Shown here piece after piece: positions 15,801-30,943 of a DNA stretch of 64,000 nt. This stretch comes from Pempheris klunzingeri (Eukaryota; Chordata; Actinopteri; Acropomatiformes; Pempheridae), in contig NC_092016.1 in the NCBI RefSeq assembly GCF_042242105.1, forward strand, positions 14,770,501 through 14,834,500, in the 5' to 3' direction. The notes beneath the pieces are model-generated. The model was not told the DNA's origin. It saw nothing but the letters and a program-made list of their open reading frames with translations, and did not search any database. The translations under genes and the position numbers were made by a program. Positions within the stretch are counted from its first letter, which is position 1. Every line of letters starts with the position of its first letter.

Positions 15801-18800
15801 TACCAGTCTTCAGAAAACGATAGAATGAGTGTTGAATGACTGTGTGATTGAACCTTTATTCAATCTAACATTCGTAACATTTGGATAAAGACGGCTGAAG
15901 TATAAGATGATCCGAGCAAGAAACAAAAACAGGAAGACAAAGAATGAAATGAAAATGGTTCCTCAAAAGTATGCTTGGGAGTTTGGGGGTTGAGATCTGT
16001 TTTGTATTTCCTGCCTTGGAGTGGGGGTCTGAGGCAGAGGAGAAGAGGAGCTGGGGAATTCTGGGGCCTCATCGTGTACTGACCCCCGAAAGCATCCACC
16101 CCGCTCCCACAATACTATGATGTCACTAGGGAGGCGCTGGGGTATGGGAATTTACAATCAGGGTTTTAGGGTTCATAAAGCACAGATGTGCACCCATGCA
16201 CAAACACCCACACAGTGAAAGAATAATGTAACACTTAGTGCATCATGTGAGGGAGGCATGAGCTGTCTGGCTTAAGCTACGCAGTAATGTCTGCCTGTGT
16301 GTATGTGTGTGTGTGTGTGTTTAAAAGCCTGATGTCATTAAGGGAGTACAAGACGGCTCGATGGACTGTCATGATAAAAAGTAAACAGCCAAACTTATTA
16401 CTCTGCCTGGCAGCCAGGAGAAATAGTTCATACAAAAACATCTGAATAACTGGGACTCTCTCTCTGGCTCTCCAGTTTTTACTGTAAAACATCCTTTCCC
16501 CCCAGTTGCAGTTGAGTAACATCAACCTGAGAACACTGAAATGTTTTTTTCTGACAATAAAAAACAAAGTCAGAACCTTTCTTGGTCATAATTCTTCAAA
16601 AACAAATTCAAGTAACCCTTATGAAAAATGTTTGGATATGCTATGTGTCCATGTTGTTACTGGACGTTTAGACTCTCAGATATCAAGTCTCAAACATTTT
16701 GTATTGTTCTGGCTACATAATATAATCACAACCACAATCAGCTTTTCTACCTCATCCTCCCATGATGGCTGTATGCATCTAAGGGCCTTGAACCCTTAGG
16801 AATCAGGACAACAAATATAACTTAAGTTTAGGAGGTGAGAAATGGAAGTTTATACTATCCCATCACACAAAGGCCTTTGTTGTACATGGGACAATGTCAT
16901 GTCAGAAATACAACTCTACTTCTTATATCTATGTTCTGCAAAAGTAAGTTATTGTTTTCTCTTTAATAAATAAATAAGTAGATAAACAAACCATTGATCA
17001 CTTTAGGAATTACTATATATAAAAAGTTAATGTGATTCTGGGGTCTGTCTGGAATCACACTGCTGTGATCCTGACTTGAAAATGGCCATCTCTTGCGGCT
17101 GTAGTTCTCCAATTCTGCATCTGAGTCACTTTCCATCCTTCTTCATGTCTTGCACCTCTAAGATTACCACAGCGGCTGCATTTGGTCTTGCCTGATTATA
17201 ATGTGGGTTTGACTGCTTCCATATTTGGCTTTTAAGAGTTAATTGCAACATGAGCAAGCATCCAGATCTAGCATAAGCACCAACCGATCATGTTGAGCTG
17301 CGATCTCTCCCTTTGAATTTAAACACGCCCGTATTGACAGTTTCTGTTCAGCGCTGACTGAAGTTATTTAATGCGGTGGCTCACGCGCAGTCCTGTTGCC
17401 GCACGTTGAGAGCCCCGGGCTGAAGCAGATTACAGAATGAATGGGATGGATTGAAAAGGCACAGGCGCCACTTTGAGTCACACTGTAGGAATGTGATGAA
17501 CCTGCAAAGTGATTATTGCTTCGGGCAAACAACAGCATTTACATGTAGGGGCACAGGCACAAATAGCCAGAGACCTGTAATCCATACACTGCCATGTCTG
17601 AGTGACAGACACACTTGGATCCACGCTTATGTGCACTTTCCTTTAAGGGTTTAAAATGAAAAGTGCTTACTCACACCAAAATTCTGAACACATGTCCTCA
17701 ATAATTGCTCAGGGGCTATAGTTTGGGGTCACACCTGTCAGTCATAGACAAAAGGCTGGTCTATACTCTCTCACAGCTGACACCGACACATGGTCCTGTA
17801 TATGCATGTATAGACCTGATGAGAACAGGTGGACGGAGACAGATGAATAGCACATGCACAGAATCCAGACTGTTTTGCCACATAGACACACCCTGAGAAA
17901 CGCACAAATTATAGAGAGAGCACACAAGCTTCATGTGGCTCCTCTTCACTGAGATATAAACATGTGCTCATATACTGCACATTCCCCACACACATCAGCC
18001 TTTTAAAAGCCATTCCCATATCTGTCTCTTTAGTGGAGTAAAAGCCATATAGTTAAAGAAGCCACAGCCTTTTCGTCTGGCTCAGTGGTGTGAAGTGCCG
18101 ATCGGTCATAAAGGAAGAGTCTTTGTTATGGCTCTGCTGTCTGTTCCAGTTCCAGATTCAAAGCTTTGTGCTTTACTGCTGTTTTTTCCTTATGGAGCGG
18201 AGTCACGCCCCTCCTCACAGCCTACTGGCTGAGCCCAGCTGGGAGCTCAGCTCTCATTGGCTGCTGGGCACACCGGGGAGGATTTGGGAGGTTATCCTTT
18301 GTTTACATGCTAGTGGAGAATCCCCCAATAACAACTGTTACCTTGGGCAACCAGACGATCTACAGTTAGCCAGACAGACAGGCACACAGGGGTGCGAGCT
18401 GATCACGTGCACGAGCCCATGTGTAATGGGGTAACAAGGTGTCCAAAAACAAGCCAAATGAGGAGTCTTTGTTCTCTCTGATTCTATGCTTTATGCTTGA
18501 CATGACAGAAAATATAGGTATGTATGTGCATATTTTTAGCGGGGACAGTAGGCAATCATGTGGTTTCATTGTCTCAGGAAACTTTCCAATGCCTGCATGG
18601 GTTTACATGCTGAAAGCCTATTGGCCTCAGGCTGTAACAGAAAGAAGTGGCTCTCCTCTTCTGTGGAGCATACATTCCTGTTTGTGTGTTTGTAGTAAAG
18701 CAGGATCATACATCTTGATACTGACTTACAAAGAGCTTAATCTAATTCATACAGCTCAGACTCCCAATCCCTCTATACTTCAACCTAACAAGCTGCAAGG

Positions 18801-21800
18801 AGGACGGCATTTAGAGTCTGTGTGCGTGCATTCGTGTGTCATCCTCTCTACAAGACTACGCAAAGTGGTCAGAACAGTAATGGTGCTTTATTGTGATTGA
18901 CCCTCCAGCACAACAGCAGGAAAATCAATGGGATTCTTTGAGGAGCCGAGTCTCTGTAGGTGTGTGTGTGACTGTTTTAGTCTTTGGTGCACATAAAAAT
19001 CTTATCTCCCTTTATGTAAATCAACATCAAGTCCTGATCCTGCTCAAAGACAAGCCTCTGCACGTCTGACGTTCACACACACACACGAAAACACTCTCCC
19101 ACAGTCTATCCCGCACCAGCTCTCTATCAAGAAACCCAATACCTGACATCATAATCTAAAACCATGGCAACAAAACTACAGCGCAGTGTAAACAGATCCT
19201 TTGTCCTGTTGTGGGATTCTGTGATTGCATCACTTGTGTTTGCACAAGCCATGCTCACGCAGGGCTATAGTGCCAAGTGAGATGTGTTTGTAGCAGTGGT
19301 TATCGAAAACAGTCAAGTACCAACAGCTTGAATCAAACGCTTTGTCTTCGTTCCAGGTAGCTGCTCAGCCAAGGTGACAAACCATCTAGATCTTCATATA
19401 GCTTGTCTTATGAATAGCCACATGACATTCTGTCAAGTGTTTAGTGTTTCATTTCAATGTACTTAGTTCTTATGACGTTGGAGGAGGTACAGCAAAAGAC
19501 ATTTACATTACAGCACTAAGAAATGATGTGCATTTTCAAATGTAAACTAAAATTTACCTGTGAAGTTTGAGGAAAAGAAACTAAAATGAGTAGAATCCAA
19601 CACTTTGTTGCACAACCTTCTAACCTACTTTGGCAGAACACCAAGAAACAGAGGCAGTACGCCACAAAGATCGTACACATCTTGTCTTGTGATTAGTTTA
19701 GTTAGTAGATGACGGCCTAAACAATGTCCACACTTGTTAAATATGATACCTGGTGTGTGAAACAGCACCTAAAACTCTCTCTCTCTCTCTCTGAAGACTA
19801 ATGTTTTACTGGATAAAAATGTATTAATTATGATGTTAGTAAGGGTGAGCTTAGTTTCAGACGAAGTGGCCCCTCCACTATAAAATGTTGAGGGAAACCC
19901 TGCGTTTTATTTACATATTCTTTGATTGAGCTATTTTCTGATATAATTCCTAACTTTGCCGTGTTGACCGTGGTTAAGTTTAGCGTGTTTTGTTAAATGA
20001 CTAGACATTATTAGACATTACATTCCTTAAACATATGGTATTAAAAAAAGTGTTGTTTTGGCATCAGTGTCCAAACACAAGTATTGCACTGCCAAATTTG
20101 GAAAATTCAAAACAATATCCTGCCCCAGGCTCAAACTTTTAGATCATGGAAAAAGGGAACAAAACTATTCATAAATCAAAGTGTCCGTGCAGACTGGAGC
20201 CGGACAGAGAGGAGACGTGTTTGGTAAAAGCACGAGAACGGGACTCTCAGTACAGAGACCTCACTCTTTGTTTATATGGTTCATTACAGGGGGAAAGACT
20301 TGAAAACATTTGCCACAAGGTAGTCTTTCACCACCCGTGAACAGAATGTCTGTGAAGAACTAGTGAGAGAGCCTGATAATGAAACACACACAGTTACACT
20401 ACGTCTGGTGTGGTGTGCGCTGCTTAAGGATCAGTGAGTTCTGCTGAGTAATGAAGATTTTGTGCCCACAGACGGAGCAGCAGGACTGTGGGAGATAATA
20501 CTGTCAACACACATGTGGTCGCCCCTCCTGGACACACACCCATTCCTGACCTAAATACCTTGATTTTCTTGAGGTCAGGTTGAGTCCTTTAACATGGACT
20601 TAAATTCTATAATGATACATCTGAAAAATGCACCAGAACCACTAATGGACACATGCCATTATAGGATGGAAACTCATTTCATTCACATATTTAAATTCCT
20701 CTGAGTGCAGTAATAATGGAGCAGAGAGCATTCCAGTTGTAACACCCACCACACACACACATACACAGTGACAGCATCAGTCCTTACGGGAAACAGAAGA
20801 CAGCAAGACAGACTGAGTTAGAGAAACAGGAGAGAAGGGAGGGAAGGAGGGAGTTCAAAGATCAGAAAACAGATGTAAATCGTTTAGCAAACTCCCCTCC
20901 AAATGACTAACACATGTGCGAGAAACTTTCCCCTCCTTCCACACACACACACACACACACACACCCACACTGTTGAAAGTGCTGCACCTCGACAGTATAA
21001 CATACTCATTCATACCACCTGCTTTTGTCACTTCTCCTCTCACCAGAACACATCTGACAACTCAGAGTTGAAGTACTTCGCATGTTAAAGCCGCTCAGTT
21101 GTATTCACCATTCTGCTATTCTGCCTCCACCCAAACACACACACACACACACACACATGACCCTCTGGCTAGAGTTGGTGTCGACCCCGTTTGTTTAAAG
21201 TCTTGTTAAAGTTTGACAGCAACTCTGAAACTTTTCCACAGCGTATGAGGCACTGTGAATACGAAACAACACAAGTTCGAGACTGGCAGACCTGTTGCCA
21301 CATAAAAACACGACACAGCAAATCACACACCTCCTCACATGACAGTTGGTCTATGAGCCTGATGACAGCACAGGCCAGTGTGTCAGCTCTGACTGAAGCC
21401 ATGTGCTTTGCCACAGAAGGCAGCAGTCATTGCCTTGCTATTACATGCACAGTCTTACTCACACATGATGACTTCAGATACATCTCATTCATAAAATATG
21501 CTGTTTGTCTCACAGATGGGCCTCGTTTTAAGAGTAAGATTAGATTCTCTATTGTAAGCTATGGGGACGAATAAGAAAAACAGATCGAGTCTTGTTTTGG
21601 GCAGATTGGAAAAGCTAATATGTGATTTGGGGAATAGATAAATGATCTTAAATTGGCTTAAAAGCAAAAGTGATTCTATATTTTACTACAATTGTGCACA
21701 GACATTTCCAACTGTAATGTTCTATGTGAGCAACTCCCTGCAAACACATCGCCACAGAAAGACCTGGAACAATAAACACAGATTTATTCTTCTACTATTC

Positions 21801-22163
21801 GCAAAGTAGCATTTGCCACGATCAGCCTGCTCCAAAGTGAATCTAACTGTGGTCCGTACAAGCTGTACAACAACCTCAACGTGTTTGTTCCTCACTGTCC
21901 CGTCGGCTACAGTCATGCGCTGCAACAAAAGGAGACAATGAAACAAGAGTTTGTGTTTTGCAATCTCATTCCCCCTCTCTCTTTCCTCCGCTTTATTCCT
22001 CCGATCGTTACTTTCCTGGTTTTAAGCCCGAACCTGCCGCTTTAGCCGACGGGAGCGGACAGACAGTTAAAACGCGCCGCTTTTGTTGGAGAAACAACCT
22101 CCCGAAAAACGCACAAGCTGCACACACACACACACACACAAACACACACACGTACACACCTAC
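11240..22163. other. Gene-poor block, probably fam107b intron
   Basis: Neither strand shows an exon I can support. The block holds simple repeats: CA at about 12842-12889, GT at 13424-13440 and 16302-16320, CA at 15064-15088, 20940-20963 and 21136-21156, and CT at 19775-19792. Open frames here are short and match no family I know. Confidence 0.4.
12842..12889. repeat. (CA)n microsatellite
   Basis: A perfect CA run of about 48 bp within the gene-poor block. Confidence 0.92.
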
Positions 22164-22370
22164 CTGAAAGCCGATGCCGACGCGACTTCTCCAACTGAAG
22201 TTGTTTAATATTTAAAATGACAAAGTGGTTCAGGCCGCATCAGTGCGTCTCCGGCTCACTTCTGTGGTTCGAGGTGTGTCTGCGCGACTCTGCTTTAGTA
22301 AAACTGTTCAATACCTCCTGCGCTCACACACGCGCACACACACATACACACGCACACGGACACACTCTCA
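22164..22370 (-). other. fam107b: Candidate alternative first exon (5' UTR) of fam107b with CRE-like promoter
   Basis: On the minus strand a GC-rich stretch ends in a good donor (CAG then GTAGGTGT; the exon edge is 22164). A CRE-like TGACGTCG (22421-22428) and a TTAAATTT stretch (near 22393-22400) lie upstream, and local CpG content is far higher than in the flanks. Only the minus strand offers a clear donor. It would splice to a downstream fam107b acceptor such as 9990. The left part of this GC-rich island extends down to about 22000. The start point is a guess. Confidence 0.4.
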
Positions 22371-24143
22371 GCGCAGGACCCATAGAAAATGTAAATTTAA
22401 GATGGGTGGGAGGGCTAAAGCGACGTCACCCAAGGGCTCCTCCTCCTCCTCCTCTTTCTTCATCTGCTCAGATGAGTGGGGACTCCTCGAGCTCAGGGCG
22501 GGGCGTGGATGGAGCACTGAATGAACACTGGGCTGTGTTTTAAAACTGTGATCATGTTATTCACGTCACATAAGTCACTGAAAAGTGTCCCAGCCTGTGT
22601 TGATAGACTTGTATTTTGTGTGTTGTATACAAAATATATTAAAAGACCAACTGTACTTTATGTATTTCATACTTCTTATGATATTACATTATAATTTCTT
22701 TCTGACAAGCCTTGTGGGAGTTTTTACCTCCCCTGTATTATTTCAAGACATGTGGTTTAAGCTGCAATCTGAGTTATATGTCAACATCTGTTTTAGCACT
22801 TAAAAAGCACCTTAAAGCATCAATGTTTCAATATTGAAATTAGATTAAATGACTGAAATGTAATGTGGAAGGTAGCTTTCACCCATGTGCCACTCTCATC
22901 AGCTCCACAGAGTGTTTTAGCATCTTTCAGGCCGTTGTTTTGGTTTTTACGGCCCCCAGCCATACTGTCGGGGTTCACTCTCGTGACCCTCGTCTCCAGC
23001 TGCAGCTGTTGTCAGTCAGACATCACACTGATAAACCCACTGTATGCCAGCAAACAGCCGAAGTCAGCAACTAGTTGGTGAATATAGTGCAGCAATTAGC
23101 AGCAGTGGATGACGACCAAAACAGAATGAAAAAGAGAGTGACTTTTTGTGAATCACGAGGGGGTAGAAAATTACAGTATTATGTTTAGAGTCCCCCAAAG
23201 AAAATTAATGTTAATGCTTTGAGTATCGGATATCACTGTCTTATGTATTACATTCTCTCTCATCTTGGTTTGTTGACGCTATATGATGTTTAAACTGAGA
23301 GAAATATTCAAAGATGACAAAGGAAGTTTGTCTTCTCCACTATATAAATACATTCTTTCGGTTTGAACAATGTTTGTCTGCACAGCATTTGTAATTACTC
23401 ATGACAATAGTGCTCTTAAAAAATCATGGTTCTTTTTCTGTAAGAGCTTACGGGTTCAAGTTTTCATTGTCTTATCATTCTTCTGTTTGATTACAACAGA
23501 TCAGTCTGCTATCTGTTATTGGTGCAGACTGAATATCCAAAGCATTCTTTGTGATGAAGAGTAATCTGCTTACTGATGAAGGGCCAGTGGATCTGCTTAT
23601 CCACCATCCTTCTGTTAAATCGGCTCACCGAAACCCCTAGTTTCATGGTGATCTGTCGGTTTACGTTGCCCTGCTTATTTCACACATCCTTCTTGACTCA
23701 TTCGGCTCGATCTCTCTTGGATAAAGATCTAAGTTGCTGACAGCTACTAGAGCAGGCTTACTGGAAATGACAAAAAGAACAGAAAATGGCCCAAGGGTCG
23801 GGTTTGAAATCTAAACATGTGGAAGGTCGGGGCGTCAGAGAAGTAAAACATTCCTAAGGACCTTCTCATAATTTAGGAGAGGGGTGAGTAAGAGTGTTAA
23901 GCTGAACAATAGGATGAGTCATGAGAGGGGTCACCACTGACAGAGAGGACACTCCCTCCAGAGACCACCACACTCAGAGCTCCTGCCATGCAGGAAACAG
24001 ATGTGTATACAGTGTATGTGTGTATGTGGTGTGTTGGAGAGTAAAAGATGCATAAGACACCAGAAGTCAGAGTAACAACTCTCACTTAAGATCTACAAGC
24101 CATCGTCACCATGTTATTCCACATCTATTTCTACACATATAGG

Positions 24144-24553
24144 ATAGAGGTAAGATTGTTTGACATATTGGGAAATACACTTTCTTGCAGAGAGATGAGA
24201 AGACTGGACCACTTTCATGTCTGTACACTAAATGTGTAGCTAAAGCAAGGAAACAGGGGGAAATACCTTGCCTGGCTCAGTCCAACTGTAACAATCAACA
24301 CATTTTATGGTTTAATCTGTACAAAACTGTAGCTGAATGAATAAACGACAATTTGGCTTTGACTATTTCAACTATATTTTGACTATTTCTTGGCCAGAAC
24401 CAGTTGCCAGGCAGCCAGTAGAGACTCCAGGAAGTTACTGTTCCCAGCCAAGAAATTGTTCAACTCACAACGTCTGTAAGACTACAGATTCTCATACATA
24501 CAAAAGAGCAGCATCAAACTTTTTATCCGACAAAATGTCAACCTATCCTTTAA
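24144..24553. repeat. Teleost-type short inverted-repeat element, copy A
   Basis: The left end contains CATATTGGGAAATACACTTT and the right end contains ACAAAATGTCAACCTATCCT. Read on opposite strands, the two ends are imperfect inverted repeats of each other. The interior has the GGAAACAGGGGGAAA and GACTATTTCTTGGCC segments that I know from an abundant dispersed fish repeat. There is no coding capacity. A second copy lies at about 43096-43602. Confidence 0.7.
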
Positions 24554-27500
24554 ACTTAAAAAGTATAACTTAAAATAACATAACAGACAATATGGCTTCC
24601 TCTCATAGGCAGGTTTGTCTAACTGAAATAAACACATTCATTACTATTCACACTTATGTCGTGTTGGTTTTAAAACCTTTACCACAATAGGATGAAATAT
24701 TTTCCTCACTGCTATGGCAACGGTACTGTTTAGGTACAGATATTGCATCTGTAAGTGGTTTCCGTTTCAGGTGGCTTCACGGAAGTTTCATACTTCTTCC
24801 TCTATACCGCAACTGACATTCAGCAGTAGTAGACATTGCTGGGACACAGGTGAAACCCCCTTTTACTGTTCTAGGAAAGGCACAAATAGAAATTCTACTG
24901 TTGTACTGTACTTTTTACCTACAATTTTTGTTTATGTGTATATATGATGTGCTGCCAGCAGAAAAGTAGCACTGAATACATCCTTGACTGAAAACAAAAA
25001 CTGATGGGGTGATGCAGACAGATTTGGACACTGAAGGTCATCTTGTTGCCTCTTCTGGTGTGTAAATGGGGGGTTTTCTCACTCAGGTCAGGTCACTGCG
25101 TGGACCCGGACAGCCTTACTCTGTCTCCTCTCTATCTCCAGTCTAATTTCTGGGACAGATGTTTCTGTTATCATCCCAGGGTTTCCCACAGTTGCTGTGT
25201 GTGTGTGTGTGTATGTAGGTTTGCATGTGAGGCCCCTTGTTTTTTTCTTTGTCAGTCCTCCAAGGGCCTCCACTTTAAACAGGATATAGCAGTTATCTTA
25301 AACCCCTGGTGACAAAGCGGCCTACTTGTAAGTGTGAGCAGGCCTTAAAACTGATAGTAGTGGATCCCTGTTTGGTTTTCTGGGTAAGATGTAAATATGA
25401 GATATGAATGTATATCCATGTAGTTTGTTGCTCAATGATAAAGTAGACCGACACCAAATGAAATACAATAGATTTTAAAATGGACAAGAAGAAAGTAATT
25501 TATTCATTGCCATTGTTAAGAATGTAAGGCCATACTTAACATCACACCAACGCAAGAAAGGAGTAAATGGTAAATGATTGCATGTAATTGTAGTGTACAT
25601 AAACACAACCCCCACTTGTGTGACCTACTTCTGAACGACTGGGGGTTTACAACAGCAGAACACCCACCATATGCTGAAACAGAGTATGTTCTAGTGCTGT
25701 GGCTTAAATCTGAGATACTTGTTGAAACTCTAAGTCCTTCTCTTTTAACACCAAACCAGTAGTTTCTTCTTTTTTTCTCTCTCATCCCAAACTAAATGCA
25801 TTCTTTCCACTCTCTTTTCCCCCCTCATGTCTGACCCAGCAACAGTTTAGGGCATATAACCTCATTGCACTGGTGGAGAAACCACAAAATAAAACTCTGC
25901 ACTGAAGTAATTCTCCACATTTATGACATGTGTTTTGGAAGAAATTGTCAATTAGGTCACTGTAAGCGACTTGGTGAGTCGAGTGTTTCTGTGTTTGCAC
26001 GAATGTGTGCGTGTATTACAAAGAGGGTGTGTGTAGGTTGTTTGTGTAGCTTTCACAAAGCTGGGTGATTTTTTTTCAATAACATTTGGGTGACACTCCC
26101 ACTGTCAGCCTGACTGTCTCTGACAAGTCTTCACCAGTTCTTTGGGGTAACGTAATGCATTCAGCTTTTCTTGCCTGTCCCTCTTTTCTCTGTGAGTGTT
26201 CAGCCAAAGTTCAGCTAATTCAATCACTGCTGGATGACTCACACCACTCTGCCCCTTGCTGCACAGATGCCCAGACACACGCACGCAGGCATGGAAGCGT
26301 GCACACACATACATCGAAATGCATGCACCGTGGTTCTTCGCTGGATGAGGTTCATGAGGTCAGTGCTGCGTCAGCCTCTCAGCACACTTGTGAAACAATC
26401 TCTTGTTCCCCAGCTTCATTACCCACACACACTCTCCCTGTCTCTGTTCTTAAGCAGCCGATGCGCTGTCATGCTTTGTCATTCACCATTTTCTTGTCTA
26501 TATTCACTATTTCTTGATGTCGCTCTTAAACACCAACGCTGACATTTCCCTTATCACGAATATATAGCAGAGAGATATAAAATGTAATTGTGGAGCAACA
26601 ATAATTCATGTGACAAATCAATCTGGCTTTTCTCAGCTGTCCATTGTTATATCAATCAAAGATGTCCTACCAACCATATAATTCATTCTATTCAAATGAA
26701 AAAAATTCACTCAAGTGTAGCAAATGAGACATGTACAGACTACCTGTCATTTCCTGCGTTCGCATGCTTGCATGTGTCCATGTTTGCATGTGTTTTGAAT
26801 GTCATGCATCTGAGCACATGCAAAAAGATCACGATACAGTAATTTAACTGCAGTCCTTGGACGTTGTCGCCAAGGCTGTTATTACTGGTCAAACCACCCA
26901 GATTTATTGAGCTTTACTGTACAGAGCATTTCCACTTAGCCTAATGACTGCCAACAGCAATGAGAGCAGATGGTTCAGTTACAGTACAGCAAGGCTGAAA
27001 TATCCACAGACTTGGATAAAAGTGCTCACTACGTATCACGTGTATTTCATGACATAGACACAGTGCCTTTACGTGTGCTTGGGATATAACTATTTGCTGG
27101 ACACGTAAGAATTTATACACCACTCATGTGTTTTGTCTTGGAAACACAAATGATGTGATTCATTATTCCGTGTACAATTTCTAAACATAAAAAGCTGTCT
27201 TTATGCTTGAGGATGTGCACACACACTGTATAAACAAACTCAAATAGTCTTTCACAGCACTGATAATAGCTAACAGGTTATATAGATCCCTGGAAGGCAT
27301 GAGCACTAGTTAATCATAAACAGTGCAGAAAAAAAACAGCCGCAAAGAATTAAGTTTGAACGTAGAAGGTGACCCGGCCTGAGTAAACCCTTACAGTAGA
27401 GCCAAAAAGCATAACAGAGGACCATGTATCTGTCCCTCTCTCTGTCTGTCCTACCACCTGTTTGTCTGTCCTACGATCCGTCTGTCTGCGTGTTTGTGTG

Positions 27501-29381
27501 AACAAGCTGAATAAGCAGGATTTCCAGCACAGAGAGCAGGAAGGCCCTTCCAACAACACGCACACACCATGACCACAGGAAATCAAGGTCAGTGTGACAA
27601 TTGTGTGCATATGTGTGTGTGTGTGTTAGACAGAGAAAGACAGAGGAGGTTCTGTACTTACATTACCCCCTGGTGCATCATAATCTCTCCCATTTTATCC
27701 TTGGTGGGGGGATGGGAGGGGTGGTGGTGACAAAAGTGTGCTTGTATTGTTTAAATTTCTCTCATTGGAATAAAGAGACCTCAGTTGTCAGGCCTACAGT
27801 GCTCTTTGTGTTGATCTAACAACTCTTAGAGACCCACATGTAGCAGATGTTCACTTGTTTTCTCTTTTAGTGTGTGGCACAGAGGCATAGTTAGGGATGT
27901 TAATCCTTTAAAAGCACCTAAAACACTGTGCTGGGTTAGTAAAGCATTAATGGTTGTGTAGTTAACCTATTCTGCCTGTTGTTCCTCCGTCCACACAGGA
28001 CAGGACCACCTCATTTCAGTACCTTAAATGCATGAGATAAAAACTACACAAAAGCATGGGATCTTGAGGCTGTAGCTTATGTTGTTTTGCAGTGCCCTGC
28101 ATTATTTTGTGAAATGTTATTATCTCCCAATTCCCATCCCCCTAAAATCCACTCCTTGTAATGTTATCAGATAACAAAAAACAGAGAGATTGACTGCAGA
28201 TGGGCCAGCTGTGTTTGGTGCCAAAGCTTTGTTACACACCTTCTACAATGCAGGTCAGCTGGCACACACCACTACACTCTTTATCAATCAGCCACTCAAC
28301 TCCATCCTTTTACCTGTTTTTAGCCCTCTACTCCTCCCAGTGCTCCCAAGACCAGTCTCCAAGATAACCGCCGGCACTGACGCTGAACACACACATCATC
28401 CACACAGAATGTCTGTTCTTTCCTGTGGATAACTATTTACTACAGACAGACAAAAACAAGTCTCCCTAATCACGCATAAACAGGCAAGTTATGGAACAAA
28501 CATTCTTTCATAATGACACGTTGACACATTGGGGACACAACTGTGTAAACCCAATTGTTCCCTCATTTCTTTACACAAAAATGTTCCTCTCCACATAAAA
28601 ATCAAAGTTGTTTTTCCATCAGCAGAGGACAGCTCCAGCCAGAACTTTTTCCATTTTCAAGCGTTTGCCCAACAACTCTCAGTGTGGAAGAGCTTATGGT
28701 GAGGAAGGGAGCGGAGAGAAAAGAGGAGGAAGATCCTGTTGTTTTCCATACCTGATAACCCTCCATCCTCTGTCTCCCTACCGTCCGACCTGTCAGACGC
28801 CGTTTCCTGGAATTCTGATTCCTGAGGGGAGTGTGTGGGAAGGGAACACAAAGAGACCGTCAGTCACTGTAAGGTCATCACTGAATAACAAACACATTAA
28901 TGTAAGTGAGCATGACCACTCATGCATCAATAAGTACATGCCTGCAAGGAGCAATTATGGGGCACAAAAAGGTGAAGCCATGGATCTTAGTGCAGTAGCA
29001 AATCTCAGACAAAAACACAATGAAATCACATTCTGGGACAATAGACATGTTTGATAACATTGTGATTTAGATTCATTTACAGGCCTATAGCATGTGAGGT
29101 TGCACATAGGCCTATTGCCACAGATGCAAATAGGTAATACCCCCTCAGCTTCATTTGTTTCTAACCTGTGAAATATCGAAACCTACTTTTAGGTACTTTT
29201 GCCCATGAATAGATATTTTGTATGCAACACAGCAGGAAATAATTGTCAGATATTATTAATACAGCTCAGATAGCTGACAAGGACTGTTCTATAGGGGAAT
29301 GTTCATTCTTTGCCGTCTGTCTTCTTGTTCAAACCAACCCCTCCATTTGCTTAATAACAGTGTTCAGTGATATTTTGCTTT

Positions 29382-29412
<31 letters not shown>

Positions 29413-29618
29413 TTCTGAAGAATTTGGTTTGTTTATAGTTGAACATTGTTTTATGAACCATATGATCATTGTTCCAGTGTTTGAACTGTACTGTGCCAAA
29501 TGCTCAGATATGACAGTAGTTTCTGCTCTTGATAAAGAAAGTGCCCTATAAACACATCCGCCTGGATGGGAGGGGTCAGAGATAAATGCAACAACCTTAT
29601 TATCACACACTGATATGG

Positions 29619-29657
<39 letters not shown>
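29619..29657. repeat. (CA)n microsatellite
   Basis: A CA run of about 39 bp that continues as imperfect CA-rich sequence to about 29705. Confidence 0.9.
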
Positions 29658-29659
<2 letters not shown>

Positions 29660-30890
29660 CACAAACACAAACACGCACACACACATATGGACATAAAAAC
29701 ACACAGATAAAGCCTTAGGGCCCAAGAGATCAAAGCTAAATCTGGATATCTTAACAAAGACACCAGTGATTAAGTCAGAAGAATTAAACACAGTGGAACG
29801 ACACACTGGACAGGCACATAATAACTCAAAAGTCACCTTCTGTTAGTCATGCTCACACACTCCTACTCATTTGTCTTACTGGACGTTCTGTACAGTCTTT
29901 TCACAGTATGCTGTCATTAATTGCCAGTATTTTACATTCAGTCCCTTGAGCTCTACTTGCAGAAGGGGCATTAATTTGCGCCTAGAGGGCAGGAATCACG
30001 AAGGCTTTTGGCTGTGATTTGTGAGAGGTCAGCTGTTAAGGAGGTGGATGGCTACAAGGGTTAATGCACATGCTCAGATCATGCCTGTGCTCCTGTGGAT
30101 CAATGAGACTGTCCATGCTGTCAGTAACACAGTCCAATGAGGAAGAGACGCTGGGTGTTACACATGATTAATATTTGCTTTGCTGAAGTAAACATTGAGA
30201 AACCTCCTTCCTGTTTCCACAGAAAGTAAGAAACTTGTGCTTAAAAACACAGTTTTGTAACTAATTCTGATACAGCACAATCATGGCTGTGTTGGGGGAG
30301 GGCGCGGTTGTATACATTCACAGCCTTGGTCGGTGTTCACTACACTATCGGCCAACGAGCGACTTTGCTACAGTTTTATTGGGAGGCTGGAACAAGGTAG
30401 TGAAAGAGTGCTTACCTACATAAATTGTTGACTAATGGTCACAGTTGGCTTAATGTTTTAGTTGGTCAAGGAATTTAAAACACCCATAGCAAGCTTGCAT
30501 CCCACTGCTACAATGAATCTACAGTGTGTTTAATACTTTCATGGCACATTTCTTTACTTAGATCGAACCAGAAATCACAATCTTCTGGCCTAAAACAATC
30601 AACGCAACAGATGTCTGAACATCTGCTGATGAGATGTCTCCCTTTGGATGAAGTAATCAACAGTGTAAATTCCTGGATGCCCATTAAAGTCCACCCCTCC
30701 CCCTCTCATTCTACTGCAGTTTCCACTGCTGATCAGCATTATTGATCCTCTGAGCCTGAGGACACAGCTTACATAATGCATCATCCTCCTCTTGGAATAA
30801 AGAGAGATAAATCTTGTGCATAAAGACTGAGTGTGGTCAGTTTTTGTCAAGTCCAAATAGCAAACATACCCACACAAATAAAGATGCACA

Positions 30891-30892
<2 letters not shown>

Positions 30893-30941
<49 letters not shown>
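30893..30941. repeat. (CA)n microsatellite
   Basis: A perfect CA run of about 48 bp. Confidence 0.9.

Positions 30942-30943
<2 letters not shown>

Noticed and set aside
18439-18900. Plus-strand open frame of 153 codons in the gene-poor block
   Set aside because: Composition is ordinary, there is no family match, and flanking splice signals are not convincing.
28608-29054. Plus-strand open frame of 148 codons
   Set aside because: No homology and no splice or promoter context; likely chance within an intron.
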